The notes under the pieces: model-generated
Told to the model about the DNA's origin: nothing
The model's database searches: none
The model's input: only the letters and a program-made list of their open reading frames with translations
Shown here: positions 42,004 to 51,658 of the stretch, one piece after another
How positions within the stretch are numbered: the first letter of the stretch is position 1
Layout: the number at the start of each line of letters is the position of its first letter
Assembly: GCA_035063785.1 (NCBI GenBank)
Contig: JAPSFS010000010.1
Location: 62,001 to 126,000, forward strand
DNA: 64,000 nt
Direction of reading: 5' to 3'
Source of the DNA: Comamonas_C sp026954015
Lineage (GTDB): Bacteria > Pseudomonadota > Gammaproteobacteria > Burkholderiales > Burkholderiaceae_C
Made by a program: the position numbers and the translations under genes

Positions 42004-44853
42004 TCAGCCGGTATTGCGCAGCCCCGCCGCAATACCGTTGATGCTGATGTGGATGCCGGTCTGCACGCGCTCGTCGCCCTGTCCGGCGCGCCAGCGGCGG
42101 ATCAGCTCGACCTGCAGGTGGTGCAGCGGGTCGATGTACGGGAAACGATGGCGGATGGAGCGCGCAAGCGCGCTGTTGTGCGCCAGACGCTCCTTCGCGC
42201 CGGTGATCCGGCCGAGCGCCTCCACCGTGCGCTGCCATTCCTGCTCGATGGCGCCGAACACGCGCTTGCGCAGCCGTGCGTCGGCCACGAGTTCACTGTA
42301 GCGCCGCGCCAGCGCCAGGTCGCTCTTGGCCAGCACCATGTCCATGTTGGACAGCAGCGTGCTGAAGAACGGCCACTGGCGGTGCATCTTGCGCAGCAGC
42401 GCCCACTGCGCCTGCTCGCGCTTGCCGGGCTGGGACACGAACGCCTGCACGGCCGAGCCGAAGCCATACCAGCCTGGCAGCGTGAGGCGGCACTGCCCCC
42501 AGCTGAAACCCCAGGGAATCGCCCGCAGGTCCTCGATCCTCTGGTTCGCCTTGCGCGACGCCGGGCGTGACCCGATGTTCAGCCCCGCGATCTCGCGGAT
42601 CGGCGTGGCGCTGAAGAAGTAGTCGGTGAAACCCGGCGTTTCGTACACCAGCGCGCGGTAGGCGGCCATGCTGGCACTGGACAGCTGCGCCGCAGCCTCC
42701 AGGAACGCGGGCGTCGCGGGCTTGGTCGGTTGCAGCAGCGTGGCTTCGAGCGTGGCAGCCACCAGGGTTTCGAGGTTGCGCCGCCCGATCTCGGGATTGG
42801 CGTATTTGGAGGCGATCACCTCACCCTGTTCGGTCAGGCGGATCTGCCCGCGCACCGTGCCCGGCGGCTGCGCGAGGATGGCCTGGTAGCTCGGGCCGCC
42901 GCCGCGCCCCACGGTGCCGCCGCGCCCGTGGAACATGCGCATGCGGATGTCCTGCCCAGGGTGCGCGGCGTTGAGTTCGTCGAACTGCGCCACGAGCGCG
43001 ATCTCGGCGCGGTACAGCTCCCAGTTGCTCGTGAAGATGCCGCCGTCCTTGTTGCTGTCGCTGTAGCCCAGCATGATGTCCTGCTCGCCGCCGCTGGCGC
43101 GCACCAGCGCCGCGACGCCGGGCACCGCGTAGTACTCGCGCATGATGCCGGCGGCGCCGCGCAGGTCTTCGATGGTTTCAAAGAGCGGCACGACGATCAG
43201 GTCGGCCACGGGCCCGGCGTCGAGCGTGCCGCGCATCAGGCCCACCTCCTTGCACAGCAGCAGCACCTCCAGCAGGTCGCTCACGGTTTCGGTATGGCTG
43301 ATGATGTAGTGGCGTATCGCGTCGGCGCCATGGCGCTCGCGCAGCACCCGCGCCATCTCGAAGACCGCGAGTTCGCCGCGCGCGTGGTCGCTGTAGCCAT
43401 GCCCCACGACGCGCAGCGGGCGCGCGTCGCACAGCAGGCGCGCCAGCAGTTGCCGGCGCTCCTGTTCACCCAGCCGCGCGTAGTCCGCCTCGACCCGCGC
43501 GGTGGCGAGCAGCTCGGCCACCACGCGCTCGTGCTGGTCCGAGCTCTGGCGCAGGTCCACCGTCGCGAGGTGAAAGCCGAAGACCTCCACCGCCCGCATG
43601 AGCGGGTGCAGGCGCTCGCCGGTCTGCGCCTCGCCCTTGTGCGCGGCAAGCGACGCCTGGATCACGCGCAGGTCGGCAAGGAAATCCTCCGCGCTCGGGT
43701 ACGGTGCCTGTTCCACCAACGCCGCCAGCGGCGCCGCAGCCCCGGTGAGCGCGGTGCAGGTTGCGGCCAGGCGGGCATAGACGCCGGTGAGCGCGCGCCG
43801 GTACGGCTCGTCGCTGCGATGGGCGCTGTCGTCGTGCGAGCGCTCCGCCAGCGCCGCGAGCTCGGGGGTGACACCCACGAGCCGCGCCGAAAGCGAGAGT
43901 TCGCGCCCCAGGTCGTGCACCTGCGCGAGGTAGTGGCGCAGCACCACGTCGGCCTGGCGGCGCAGGGCGTGGCGCAGCGTGTCGGCGCTCACGTTCGGGT
44001 TGCCATCACGGTCGCCGCCTGTCCACTGGCCCATGCGCAAAAAGCTGGCGACAGGCTCGTCCACGCCCAGCGTCTGCTCCAGTTCGGCGTAGATCTTCGG
44101 TATCTCGGTGAGGAAGGTGGATTCGTAGTACGAGAGCGCGTTCTCGATCTCGTCGGCCACCGTCAGACGCGTCACGCGCATCAGCCGCGTTTGCCATAGC
44201 TGCGCCACGCGCGCACGCAGCCGCGCTTCGTTGGCGGCGAGTTCGCGCGGCGTGAGAACGTCGCGCGCTGCGCCCAGGAGCTGGGCGCGCTCGCTCGTGC
44301 GGTCGCGCTCGGTGAGCAGGCGGGCGATGCCCCGCTCGGCGTCGAGGATGCTCTTGCGCTGCACCTCCGTCGGGTGCGCGGTCAGCACCGGCACCACGTA
44401 GCTGCGAGCCAGCGTCTGCGCGACCGCGTGCGGCGCGATGCCGGCCCAGCGCAGGCGTGCCAGCGCCACCTCGATGCTGCCTTCCTGGCTGCTGCCCGCG
44501 CGTTCGTGCACCTCGCGCCGGCGGATGTGGTGACGGTCTTCCGCGAGGTTGGCCAGGTGGCTGAAATAGGTGAACGCGCGGATCACCTTCACCGTCTCGT
44601 CGCCCGTGAGCGACGCGAGCAGCGTCTTGAGCGCGCGGTCCGCGCCGGGGTCGGCGTCGCGCCGGTATGCCACCGAGAGCTGGCGGATCTGCTCCACCAG
44701 CGCAAACACGCCTTCGCCCTCCTGTTCGCGGATCACGTCGCCCAGGATGCGTCCGAGCAGGCGGATATCCGCGATCAGCGGCGCGTCCTTGTCGCGCTTG
44801 CGCGCCGCGGCAATTGCGTGCTCGCCCCGTGGTCTTTGCGTGGAAACTGCCAT
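42004..44853 (-). CDS. ppc: Phosphoenolpyruvate carboxylase
   Basis: Ppc carboxylates PEP to oxaloacetate, replenishing the TCA cycle. The 949-residue protein has the catalytic His motif VLTAHPTEVQRKS, GGDRDGNP, the second active-site motif LGYSDSNKDGG, FHGRGGTVGRGGG and the conserved C-terminus RNTG. Three ATGs are in frame (44871, 44862, 44853). The last is chosen because GGAAGGG lies 9 bp upstream, while the earlier ones overlap that site. A likely -10 (TACACT/TTTATG region near 44880) lies close upstream. Confidence 0.97.
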   Translation of the reverse strand: MAVSTQRPRGEHAIAAARKRDKDAPLIADIRLLGRILGDVIREQEGEGVFALVEQIRQLSVAYRRDADPGADRALKTLLASLTGDETVKVIRAFTYFSHLANLAEDRHHIRRREVHERAGSSQEGSIEVALARLRWAGIAPHAVAQTLARSYVVPVLTAHPTEVQRKSILDAERGIARLLTERDRTSERAQLLGAARDVLTPRELAANEARLRARVAQLWQTRLMRVTRLTVADEIENALSYYESTFLTEIPKIYAELEQTLGVDEPVASFLRMGQWTGGDRDGNPNVSADTLRHALRRQADVVLRHYLAQVHDLGRELSLSARLVGVTPELAALAERSHDDSAHRSDEPYRRALTGVYARLAATCTALTGAAAPLAALVEQAPYPSAEDFLADLRVIQASLAAHKGEAQTGERLHPLMRAVEVFGFHLATVDLRQSSDQHERVVAELLATARVEADYARLGEQERRQLLARLLCDARPLRVVGHGYSDHARGELAVFEMARVLRERHGADAIRHYIISHTETVSDLLEVLLLCKEVGLMRGTLDAGPVADLIVVPLFETIEDLRGAAGIMREYYAVPGVAALVRASGGEQDIMLGYSDSNKDGGIFTSNWELYRAEIALVAQFDELNAAHPGQDIRMRMFHGRGGTVGRGGGPSYQAILAQPPGTVRGQIRLTEQGEVIASKYANPEIGRRNLETLVAATLEATLLQPTKPATPAFLEAAAQLSSASMAAYRALVYETPGFTDYFFSATPIREIAGLNIGSRPASRKANQRIEDLRAIPWGFSWGQCRLTLPGWYGFGSAVQAFVSQPGKREQAQWALLRKMHRQWPFFSTLLSNMDMVLAKSDLALARRYSELVADARLRKRVFGAIEQEWQRTVEALGRITGAKERLAHNSALARSIRHRFPYIDPLHHLQVELIRRWRAGQGDERVQTGIHISINGIAAGLRNTG

Positions 44854-45107
44854 CCGGCCCATCCCTTCCATATCTACATAAAGTGTAGCGCCTTGCGCTT
44901 TTGGGACGTGGGCTAAAGGCCAAATACACCCTCAATGCGCCACCTTTAGGGCGAGCAGCACCAGCCGGTACTGTGCGGCAGGATACGGCCCGGTTCCCAT
45001 GCGCCGCACTGTCTGCGATGATCGCCGCGGCGACCACGGACATTCCGCAGGTGCCACCCGGCGTGGCACGGTCGCCACGCGGGACACCATTTCAACCAGG
45101 AGACTCC

Positions 45108-45893
45108 ATGACAGATCTGACCCATCGCACCGCGATCGTGACCGGGGGCGCCACGCTGCTGGCGCACGGCGTGGTAGGCGCGCTCGTCAAGGCGGGCGCC
45201 AACGTGGTGGTCGCCGACATCGACGAACCGGGCGGCGCGGCGGCGGAAAAAATCGGCAAGAACGTGGTCTTCGTCAAGACCGACATCACGGACGACGCAG
45301 CGATCCGCGCGATGGTGGACACCGCCGTCCAGCGCTTTGGTGGCGTGGACATCGTGGTCAACCTCGCAGCGATCTACCTCGATGAAGGCTTCGCGAGCCC
45401 GCGCGCCGACTGGCTCACGGCGCTCAACGTCAACGTGGTGAGCATGGTCGAGGTGGTGCGCGCGGCCTACCCGCACCTGAAGGCGAGCAAACACGCGGCG
45501 ATCGTCAATTTCACGTCGATCTCCAGCAAGGTCGCGCAGACGGGGCGCTGGCTGTACCCCACGAGCAAGGCTGCGATCGCGCAGCTCACGCGCTCGATGG
45601 CCATGGACTTCGCGCCCGACGGCATCCGTGTCAACTCGGTGAGCCCCGGATGGACCTGGTCCAAGATCATGGACACGCTCACGCACGGCAACCGTGCCAA
45701 GACCGACGCGGTCGCGGCGCCGTTTCACCTGACCGGGCGCGTGGGCGACGGCGCCGAGGTCGGCAACGTCGTGGCATTCCTCGTCTCGGACGACGCCTCG
45801 GTCGTGACCGGTGCCGACTGGGCGGCCGACGGCGGCTACTCGGCCATGGGGCCGGAGCAGGCCGCGCCCGCCATTCCCAAGCTCATGGACTGA
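45108..45893 (+). CDS. Short-chain dehydrogenase/reductase
   Basis: The 261-residue SDR has the catalytic Ser/Tyr/Lys set in NFTSISSKVAQ and YPTSKAAIAQL, the NAG-type motif as NLAAIYL, and the SPGWT loop. The cofactor glycine motif is unusual: TGGATLLAHGVVGAL instead of TGxxxGIG. Nucleotide binding may therefore differ, yet acidic residues in VVADIDEPGG suggest NAD(H). It is followed by an FMO gene after 29 bp, a pairing seen in ketone or alicyclic alcohol oxidation modules. The substrate is unknown. CAGGAGA precedes the ATG. Confidence 0.88.
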   Translation: MTDLTHRTAIVTGGATLLAHGVVGALVKAGANVVVADIDEPGGAAAEKIGKNVVFVKTDITDDAAIRAMVDTAVQRFGGVDIVVNLAAIYLDEGFASPRADWLTALNVNVVSMVEVVRAAYPHLKASKHAAIVNFTSISSKVAQTGRWLYPTSKAAIAQLTRSMAMDFAPDGIRVNSVSPGWTWSKIMDTLTHGNRAKTDAVAAPFHLTGRVGDGAEVGNVVAFLVSDDASVVTGADWAADGGYSAMGPEQAAPAIPKLMD

Positions 45894-45922
45894 GCCGACG
45901 ACCCGCACAGGAGGAGCGCATC

Positions 45923-47392
45923 ATGAAAATCGCAGTCATTGGTGCCGGCTTTGCCGGCCTGTCTTCGGCCAAAGTGCTCACCGAAATGGGGCACCAGGTC
46001 ACGGTCTATGAAAAGGCGCCGGACGTCGGTGGCGTCTGGAGCGCCACGCGCCGCTACCCCGGCCTGCGCACGCAAAACAGCAAGGAGACCTACACGCTTT
46101 CGGGCCTGAGATTTCCGGGCCACGTGCACCAGTGGGCGCCGGGCGAGGACGTGCAGCGCTACATGGAGGAGTACGTCAAGAAATTCAACCTCGCGCCCAT
46201 GCTGCGCCTGTCCACCGAGGTGACGCACGCCGCGCCCGCCGACGCCGGCGGTTGGGACGTGACGACGGCGCAGGGCAGCGAGCACTACGACCACCTGGTG
46301 GTCGCCAGCGGCATCTTCTCGCGCCCGGCCGTGCCCGAGTACGAAGGGCGCGAGCTGTTCGAGCGCCTGGGCGGCAGGATCATGCCGCCCAGCGAATGGC
46401 ACCACCCCGACGAGGTGCGCGGCAAGGACGTGCTCGTGATCGGCTACGGCAAGAGCTCGTGCGACGCCGCGGTGGAGATCGCCAAGGTGGCGAAATCCAC
46501 CACCGTGGTGGCGCGCCACCTGCTGTGGAAGATGCCGCGCAAGATCAAGGGCATCGTCAATTACAAATACCTCATGCTCACGCGCCTGGGCGAGGGGCTG
46601 TTCCCCTACCGGCGCACCGAAGGCTTCGCGCGCGTGCTGCATGCCAACAACTCGGCGATTGCCAACAACATGGTCGGCTCGCTCGAGAAGGTGACCACCG
46701 CGCAACTCAAGCTCAAGGAGCACGGCGTGTTGCCCGAGGGCACGTTTGCCGACATCGCGCGCTCCACCGTGTCGCTGGCCACCGAGGGCTTCTTCGAAGG
46801 CATCGAGGACGGCAGCATCCGCGTCAAACGCGACAACGAGATCGTGCGCTTCCTCGAAAAGGACGGCAAGCCGCATGCCGAGCTCAGGAGCGGCGACGTC
46901 GTGCCCTGCGACGTGGTCATTGCCGGCACCGGCTGGAGCCAGGAAATCCCGTTCTTCCCGCAGGAGGTGCTCGACCAGCTCTTCGACGAAAACGGCGACT
47001 ACCTGCTGTACCGCCAGATCTTCCCGATCAACCTCAAGGACCTGACGTTCGCGGGCTACAACTCGTCGTTCTTCTCGCCGCTGTCGGCCGAGGTCTCTGC
47101 GATCTGGATCGCCTCCTACCTCGGCGGCAACCACCGCACGCCCAGCCGCGAGGCGATGCTCACGGAAACCAGGGCACGCCTGAAATGGATGCGCGAGCGC
47201 ACGCGCGGCCACCACGCGCGCGGCACCAACCTGATCCCGTTTTCGATGCACAACATCGACGAGGTGCTGTCCGACGTGGGCATCGACGTCTCGAACTTCA
47301 CCAAGTTCAAGCAGTGGCTGATGCCGCCATCGCCGCAGGACTACGCGGGCATCTCCACAGAACTGGCACGCCGCATTGCCGCACGCGCGTAA
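45923..47392 (+). CDS. Flavin-containing (Baeyer-Villiger-like) monooxygenase
   Basis: The 489-residue protein has the FAD Rossmann motif VIGAGFAGLSSAKVL at the N-terminus, EKAPDVGGVWSATRRYPGLR, and the NADPH motif VLVIGYGKSSCDAAVEIAKV. EWHHPDEVRGKDV occupies the place of the FMO fingerprint. It resembles NAD(P)/FAD monooxygenases acting on ketones or amines. With the upstream SDR (alcohol to ketone) it could form a two-step oxidation route; this is inferred only from adjacency. GAGGAG precedes the ATG. Confidence 0.87.
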   Translation: MKIAVIGAGFAGLSSAKVLTEMGHQVTVYEKAPDVGGVWSATRRYPGLRTQNSKETYTLSGLRFPGHVHQWAPGEDVQRYMEEYVKKFNLAPMLRLSTEVTHAAPADAGGWDVTTAQGSEHYDHLVVASGIFSRPAVPEYEGRELFERLGGRIMPPSEWHHPDEVRGKDVLVIGYGKSSCDAAVEIAKVAKSTTVVARHLLWKMPRKIKGIVNYKYLMLTRLGEGLFPYRRTEGFARVLHANNSAIANNMVGSLEKVTTAQLKLKEHGVLPEGTFADIARSTVSLATEGFFEGIEDGSIRVKRDNEIVRFLEKDGKPHAELRSGDVVPCDVVIAGTGWSQEIPFFPQEVLDQLFDENGDYLLYRQIFPINLKDLTFAGYNSSFFSPLSAEVSAIWIASYLGGNHRTPSREAMLTETRARLKWMRERTRGHHARGTNLIPFSMHNIDEVLSDVGIDVSNFTKFKQWLMPPSPQDYAGISTELARRIAARA

Positions 47393-47422
47393 TCGGCACC
47401 ACGGGTGCGACACAATCGCCGC

Positions 47423-48367
47423 ATGACCGCCGACCACCGCACCCTGCCGCCCTCCGTCGTCATCGCCACGCGCGAAAGCCAGCTCGCGCTGTGGCAGGCG
47501 CGGCACGTGCAGCAACTGCTGCAGGCGCGCGGGCACGCGGTGAGCCTGCTGGGGATGACGACACGTGGCGACCAGATCCTGGACCGCGCGCTCTCGCAGG
47601 TGGGCGGCAAGGGCCTGTTCATCAAGGAGCTCGAAGTGGCGCTGGAAGAGGGCCGCGCCGACATCGCGGTGCATTCACTCAAGGATGTGCCGATGGAGCT
47701 GCCGCCGGGCTTTGCGCTCGCCTGCGTGCTGCGGCGCGAAGACCCGCGCGACGCCTTCGTGTCGCCGCGCTACGGCGCACTGGAGCAACTGCCCCAGGGC
47801 GCCGTGGTGGGCACGTCGAGCCTGCGCCGCCAGGTGCTGCTGCACGCGCTGCGCCCGGACCTCGTCATCGAGCCGCTGCGCGGCAACGTCAACACGCGGC
47901 TGCGCAAGCTCGACGAAGGGCGGTATGCCGCCATCGTGCTCGCCGCGGCAGGGCTCAAGCGCCTGGGCCTGGGCCAGCGCATCCGCGCGTACTTTGACCC
48001 CACGCAGATGCTGCCCGCCGCCGGCCAGGGTGCGATGGCCATCGAAGTGCGCGCCGACCGGCGCGACCTGCTCGACGCACTTGCGCCCCTGGCCGACCAG
48101 ACCACCTGGCTCACCGTCGCCGCCGAGCGCGCGGTGAGCCGCGCCATGGGCGGTAGCTGCTCCATGCCGCTGGCGGCACACGGCACGTGGAACAACGGGC
48201 AGACGCTGCGCCTGTCCGCCGCGTGGGGCGATCTGGAAGGCCGCTCGCCGCTGGTGCGCGCGCAGGAGGACGCGCAGGTGACCTCGCTGCGCGAGGCCGA
48301 CGCGCTGGGCCTGCGCGTGGCCGCGCAACTGCAGGCGAGCGGCGCCCGCGCCGAACCGCACGCTTGA
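47423..48367 (+). CDS. hemC: Porphobilinogen deaminase (hydroxymethylbilane synthase)
   Basis: HemC polymerises four porphobilinogens into hydroxymethylbilane on the route to haem. The 314 residues contain the substrate-binding ATRESQLALWQA, KGLFIKELEVAL, VHSLKDVPM, GTSSLRRQ, RGNVNTRLRKLD and the cofactor-attachment cysteine in GGSCSMPLAA. The ATG at 47423 fits the family start. Its stop overlaps the hemD start (TGATG). Confidence 0.97.
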   Translation: MTADHRTLPPSVVIATRESQLALWQARHVQQLLQARGHAVSLLGMTTRGDQILDRALSQVGGKGLFIKELEVALEEGRADIAVHSLKDVPMELPPGFALACVLRREDPRDAFVSPRYGALEQLPQGAVVGTSSLRRQVLLHALRPDLVIEPLRGNVNTRLRKLDEGRYAAIVLAAAGLKRLGLGQRIRAYFDPTQMLPAAGQGAMAIEVRADRRDLLDALAPLADQTTWLTVAAERAVSRAMGGSCSMPLAAHGTWNNGQTLRLSAAWGDLEGRSPLVRAQEDAQVTSLREADALGLRVAAQLQASGARAEPHA

Positions 48368-49185
48368 TGGTGCCCACGGCGCCCCGCGTCCTCGTCACCC
48401 GCGCAGCCCACGACGCACGGCGCTGGGTCGCCGACCTGCAGCACCACGGCATCGCTGCCACCGCGCTGCCGCTGATCGACATCGCGCCGGTGCAGGCGCC
48501 CGCCCTGCGCGAGGCGCTGGAGCAGGCGCGGCGGCGCTGGTCTCATTACCGCGCCATCATGTTCGTGAGCCGCAACGCCGTAGAGCATTTTTTTGAACAA
48601 AATGAGGCTCTAGCGCTTGCTCAGCAAGCGCCAGCAGCTATCAAAACCAGATGCTGGGCGCCAGGCCCCGGCACGGCGCATGCGCTGCAGGCCTGCGGCG
48701 TCGCGCCCGCGCTGGTGGACGGCCCGCCGCCCGACGCGGCGCAGTTCGATTCGGAAGCGCTGTGGGGGCAGGTGGCGCCGCAGATCCGCCCCGGCGACCG
48801 CGTGCTCGTCGTGCGCGGCGCTGGCGATCCGGCTACCGCCGGCGGCCACGGCCGCAACTGGCTGGCCGCGCAGCTCGCAGCCGCGGGCGCGAGCGTGCAG
48901 TTCGTCGCCGCGTACGAGCGCCGCGCACCCGCCTTCCAGCCCGCACAGGAAGCACTGGCCCGCGCGGGTGCAAGCGACGGCTCGCTCTGGCTGTTTTCCA
49001 GCAGCGAGGCGCTCGGCCACCTGCTCGCCTGGCTGCCCGACCAGGGCTGGAACGGCGCGCATGCACTGACCACACACCCGCGCATCGCACAGGCCGCGCG
49101 CGCCGCCGGTTTCGCAGACGTAACCGACTGTCGCCCCACCGTGGACGACGTGGCCGCCTCGATAAAATCAAGGCATGAGCACTGA
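48367..49185 (+). CDS. hemD: Uroporphyrinogen-III synthase, with in-frame repeat insertion
   Basis: HemD closes and inverts ring D of hydroxymethylbilane. The sequence is divergent as always, but VLVTRAAHDARRWVADLQ, LPLIDIAP, FVSRNAVEHFF, VVRGAGDP and LWLFSSSEALGHL are typical. At about residues 80-94 the short repeat (copy h) is inserted in frame, encoding EALALAQQAPAAIK between the FVSRNAVEHFF helix and the WAPGPGTA loop. This makes the protein somewhat longer (272) than average. It sits between hemC and hemX with overlaps on both sides. Confidence 0.92.
   Translation: MVPTAPRVLVTRAAHDARRWVADLQHHGIAATALPLIDIAPVQAPALREALEQARRRWSHYRAIMFVSRNAVEHFFEQNEALALAQQAPAAIKTRCWAPGPGTAHALQACGVAPALVDGPPPDAAQFDSEALWGQVAPQIRPGDRVLVVRGAGDPATAGGHGRNWLAAQLAAAGASVQFVAAYERRAPAFQPAQEALARAGASDGSLWLFSSSEALGHLLAWLPDQGWNGAHALTTHPRIAQAARAAGFADVTDCRPTVDDVAASIKSRHEH
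48605..48646 (-). repeat. Short palindromic interspersed repeat, copy h (inside hemD)
   Basis: On the minus strand it reads TTTTGATAGCTGCTGGCGCT then TGCTGAGCAAGCGCTAGAGCC, a near-complete family member with palindrome GCGCTTGCT/AGCAAGCGC. Its orientation and reading frame relative to hemD are the same as those of copy a relative to waaA, so its TGA and TAG triplets fall on the non-coding strand. Confidence 0.85.
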
Positions 49186-50257
49186 AGCCACCCTACCCCC
49201 CGCCGACGCGGCGCCCGCGGCGCCCGCCGCGCCGGTGGCTGCCCCCAGGGGGGGAAACGCCCTGACCTGGGTGCTCGCCGTCGTCGCGCTGGCAGCGCTG
49301 GTGTCGTCGGGGCTGCTCTGGCAGCGCCTGTCCAACATCCAGGAACAGCTCGCGCGTCAGAGCGCGAGCGCGGGCACGCAGGCCACCGAAGCGCGCACAC
49401 TGGCGCGCGAGGCGCAGGACACTTCGCGCGACATCAGCGCGCGCATGAGCGTGATGGAGTCGCGCGTCTCCGAGGTGGCGCTGCAGCGCAGCCAGCTCGA
49501 AGAGCTCACGCAAAGCCTCTCGCGCACCCGCGACGAGAACCTGATCGCGGACGTGGAGGCCAGCATCCGCCTCGCTCAGCAGCAGGCGCAGCTCACCGGG
49601 AGCCTGCAGCCGCTCGCGACCGCGCTCACGAACGCACACCAGCGCATCGAGCGCGCTGCGCAGCCGCGGCTTGCGCCGGTGCTCTCCGCGCTGGAGCAGG
49701 ACAGCGAAAAGATCGACCGCGCCAGCGTAGCCGACACCGCCGGCCTGCTCGGGCGCCTGGACGATCTTGCGCGCCAGGTCGACGAACTGCCCATGACCAA
49801 CGCCGTCGCTCTGGCCGCCGACATGCGCCAGCGGCACGCGGGCGCCGATGCAAACGCCGACGCAAACACCCAGGACACGGGGCCCGCGTGGCGGGTAGCC
49901 CTGCACCGGCTGTGGCGGGGCATCAGCGAACAGGCGTTGAGCCTGGTGCGCGTGAGCCGCATCGACCGCCCGGAAGCCATGCTGCTCGCGCCCGACCAAA
50001 CCTATTTCCTGCGGCAAAACCTCAAGCTGCAACTGCTCAACGCACGCCTGAGCGTGCTCGCCCGGCGCATGGATACCGCACGCTCGGAGCTTGCCGCAGC
50101 GCAGCGCGGCTTCACCAGGTACTTCGATCCGCAATCGCGCCGCACCCAGGCGGCGCTCGCCGCGCTGCAGCAACTGCAACTGAACATGCGCACCACGGAC
50201 ATGCCGCAACCGTCGGCCACCTACGCTGCCCTGGCCACTGCGGCAGCGGGCCGCTGA
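49175..50257 (+). CDS. hemX: HemX-like membrane protein
   Basis: The 360-residue protein has a proline/alanine-rich cytoplasmic N-terminus, one transmembrane helix (LTWVLAVVALAALVSSGLLW) and a long helical, probably coiled-coil region (residues about 50-190). The family's QTYFLRQNLKLQLLNARLSVLARR (given in part) follows. HemX is encoded after hemD in many proteobacteria and has often been annotated as a uroporphyrinogen methyltransferase, but it lacks the methyltransferase fold; its role is unsettled. The start overlaps hemD by 11 bp. Confidence 0.88.
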   Translation: MSTEATLPPADAAPAAPAAPVAAPRGGNALTWVLAVVALAALVSSGLLWQRLSNIQEQLARQSASAGTQATEARTLAREAQDTSRDISARMSVMESRVSEVALQRSQLEELTQSLSRTRDENLIADVEASIRLAQQQAQLTGSLQPLATALTNAHQRIERAAQPRLAPVLSALEQDSEKIDRASVADTAGLLGRLDDLARQVDELPMTNAVALAADMRQRHAGADANADANTQDTGPAWRVALHRLWRGISEQALSLVRVSRIDRPEAMLLAPDQTYFLRQNLKLQLLNARLSVLARRMDTARSELAAAQRGFTRYFDPQSRRTQAALAALQQLQLNMRTTDMPQPSATYAALATAAAGR

Positions 50258-50262
50258 CCCCC

Positions 50263-51540
50263 ATGCGCGCAGCCCTCTGGTTACTCGCACTGTTCGGCGC
50301 CGCCGCGGCCGTGGCGGTGTTCGCCGGCAACAACCAGGGCACGGTGACCGTGTTCTGGCCACCGTACCGCATCGACCTGGCGCTCAACATGGTGCTGTTG
50401 CTGCTGCTGGTCGGCTTCGTCGTGCTCTACGCGGCGCTGCGCGGGCTGCTCGCGCTGCAGCGCCTCCCGCGGCAGGCGCGCCGCTGGCGGCTGCTGCAGA
50501 AAGAGCGGGCCATGCATGGCGCCATGCTCGATTCGGTAGCGCAACTGCTTGCCGGGCGCTTCCTGCGCGCACGCAAGTCGGCGCAGCTCGCCATCACGCA
50601 GGAGCGCGCGCTGGCCGGCGCACAGGAAAACCTGCCGCACGGACACCAGCTGCGCACGCTCGCGCACGTGGTCGCGGCCGAAAGCTCGCACGCGCTGCAA
50701 GACCGCAGCGGCCGCGCCGAACACCTCGCGCTGGCGCTGGAGACGCTGGCCGAGCGCCCCGACAGCGCCGCGCAGGAACTGCGCGACGGCGTGCAACTGC
50801 GCTCGGCCCGCTGGTCACTCGACGAGCGCGACGCCTCGACCGCGCTGGAGCGCCTGGCGCTGCTGCCCCAGGGCGCGGCGCGGCGCACCATCGCGCTGCG
50901 CACGCGGCTCAAGGCCGCGCGGCTGCTCGGACGCACGCGCGAGGCGCTCGAAACCGGCCGGCTGCTGGCCAAGCACGGCGCGTTCTCGCCCGACGTCGCG
51001 GCGACGCTGGTGCGCACGCTGGCCGTGTCGCTGCTGGACGAAACGCGCGACAGCACCCAGCTGCAACGCGCCTGGCAGACGCTGGAGGCGGCCGAGCGCA
51101 CCACGCCCGAAGTCGCCGCGCACGCCGCAACGCGCTGGGTCCGCTTCGGTGGCGACGGCGCGCAGGCCCGATCCTGGCTGCTCCCCACCTGGGAGCAGCT
51201 CGTGGAGCGCGGCAGCACACCCGCGAGCGACTGGCAGATGCACCAGCTCGTGCTCGCGCTCGAAGCATCGCTCGACGGGTTGGACAGCGCCTGGCTCGCG
51301 CGCATCGAGTCGGCACAGCAAACGCACCCGCAGGACGGGCGCCTGCAGTACCTTGCCGGCGTCGCCTGCCTGCGTCTGAGCCTGTGGGGCAAGGCGGAGC
51401 AGTTATTCACCGGCGCGCTCCCCGAACTGGACGACGCGCTGCGCACCCGCGCCTGGTGCCACCTTGCCGAACTGGCGGAGCAGCGCGGCGACGCACAGGC
51501 CGCAGCGGCCGCCTGGAAGCGGGCTGCGCAGCAGCCCTGA
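50263..51540 (+). CDS. hemY: HemY-like TPR membrane protein
   Basis: The 425-residue protein has two N-terminal helices (RAALWLLALFGAAAAVAVFA and LNMVLLLLLVGFVVLYAALR) separated by NNQGTVTVFWPPYRID, the HemY_N signature. A long alpha-helical TPR-like region ends LRTRAWCHLAELAEQRGDAQ. It is the proteobacterial HemY of the hemCDXY operon, distinct from protoporphyrinogen oxidase HemY of Gram-positives. It is thought to support late haem synthesis at the membrane. It starts 5 bp after hemX. Confidence 0.9.
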   Translation: MRAALWLLALFGAAAAVAVFAGNNQGTVTVFWPPYRIDLALNMVLLLLLVGFVVLYAALRGLLALQRLPRQARRWRLLQKERAMHGAMLDSVAQLLAGRFLRARKSAQLAITQERALAGAQENLPHGHQLRTLAHVVAAESSHALQDRSGRAEHLALALETLAERPDSAAQELRDGVQLRSARWSLDERDASTALERLALLPQGAARRTIALRTRLKAARLLGRTREALETGRLLAKHGAFSPDVAATLVRTLAVSLLDETRDSTQLQRAWQTLEAAERTTPEVAAHAATRWVRFGGDGAQARSWLLPTWEQLVERGSTPASDWQMHQLVLALEASLDGLDSAWLARIESAQQTHPQDGRLQYLAGVACLRLSLWGKAEQLFTGALPELDDALRTRAWCHLAELAEQRGDAQAAAAAWKRAAQQP

Positions 51541-51658
51541 CGGCGCGCGCGGCAAACACACCCTTGCCCATGGGGATGATGGGGCCTGCGCCCCCGACGC
51601 AGCAGGCACACGCCCTAAAATTCACCCGTTCGATTTGTTTCCCGTTGCTGCCACCACC

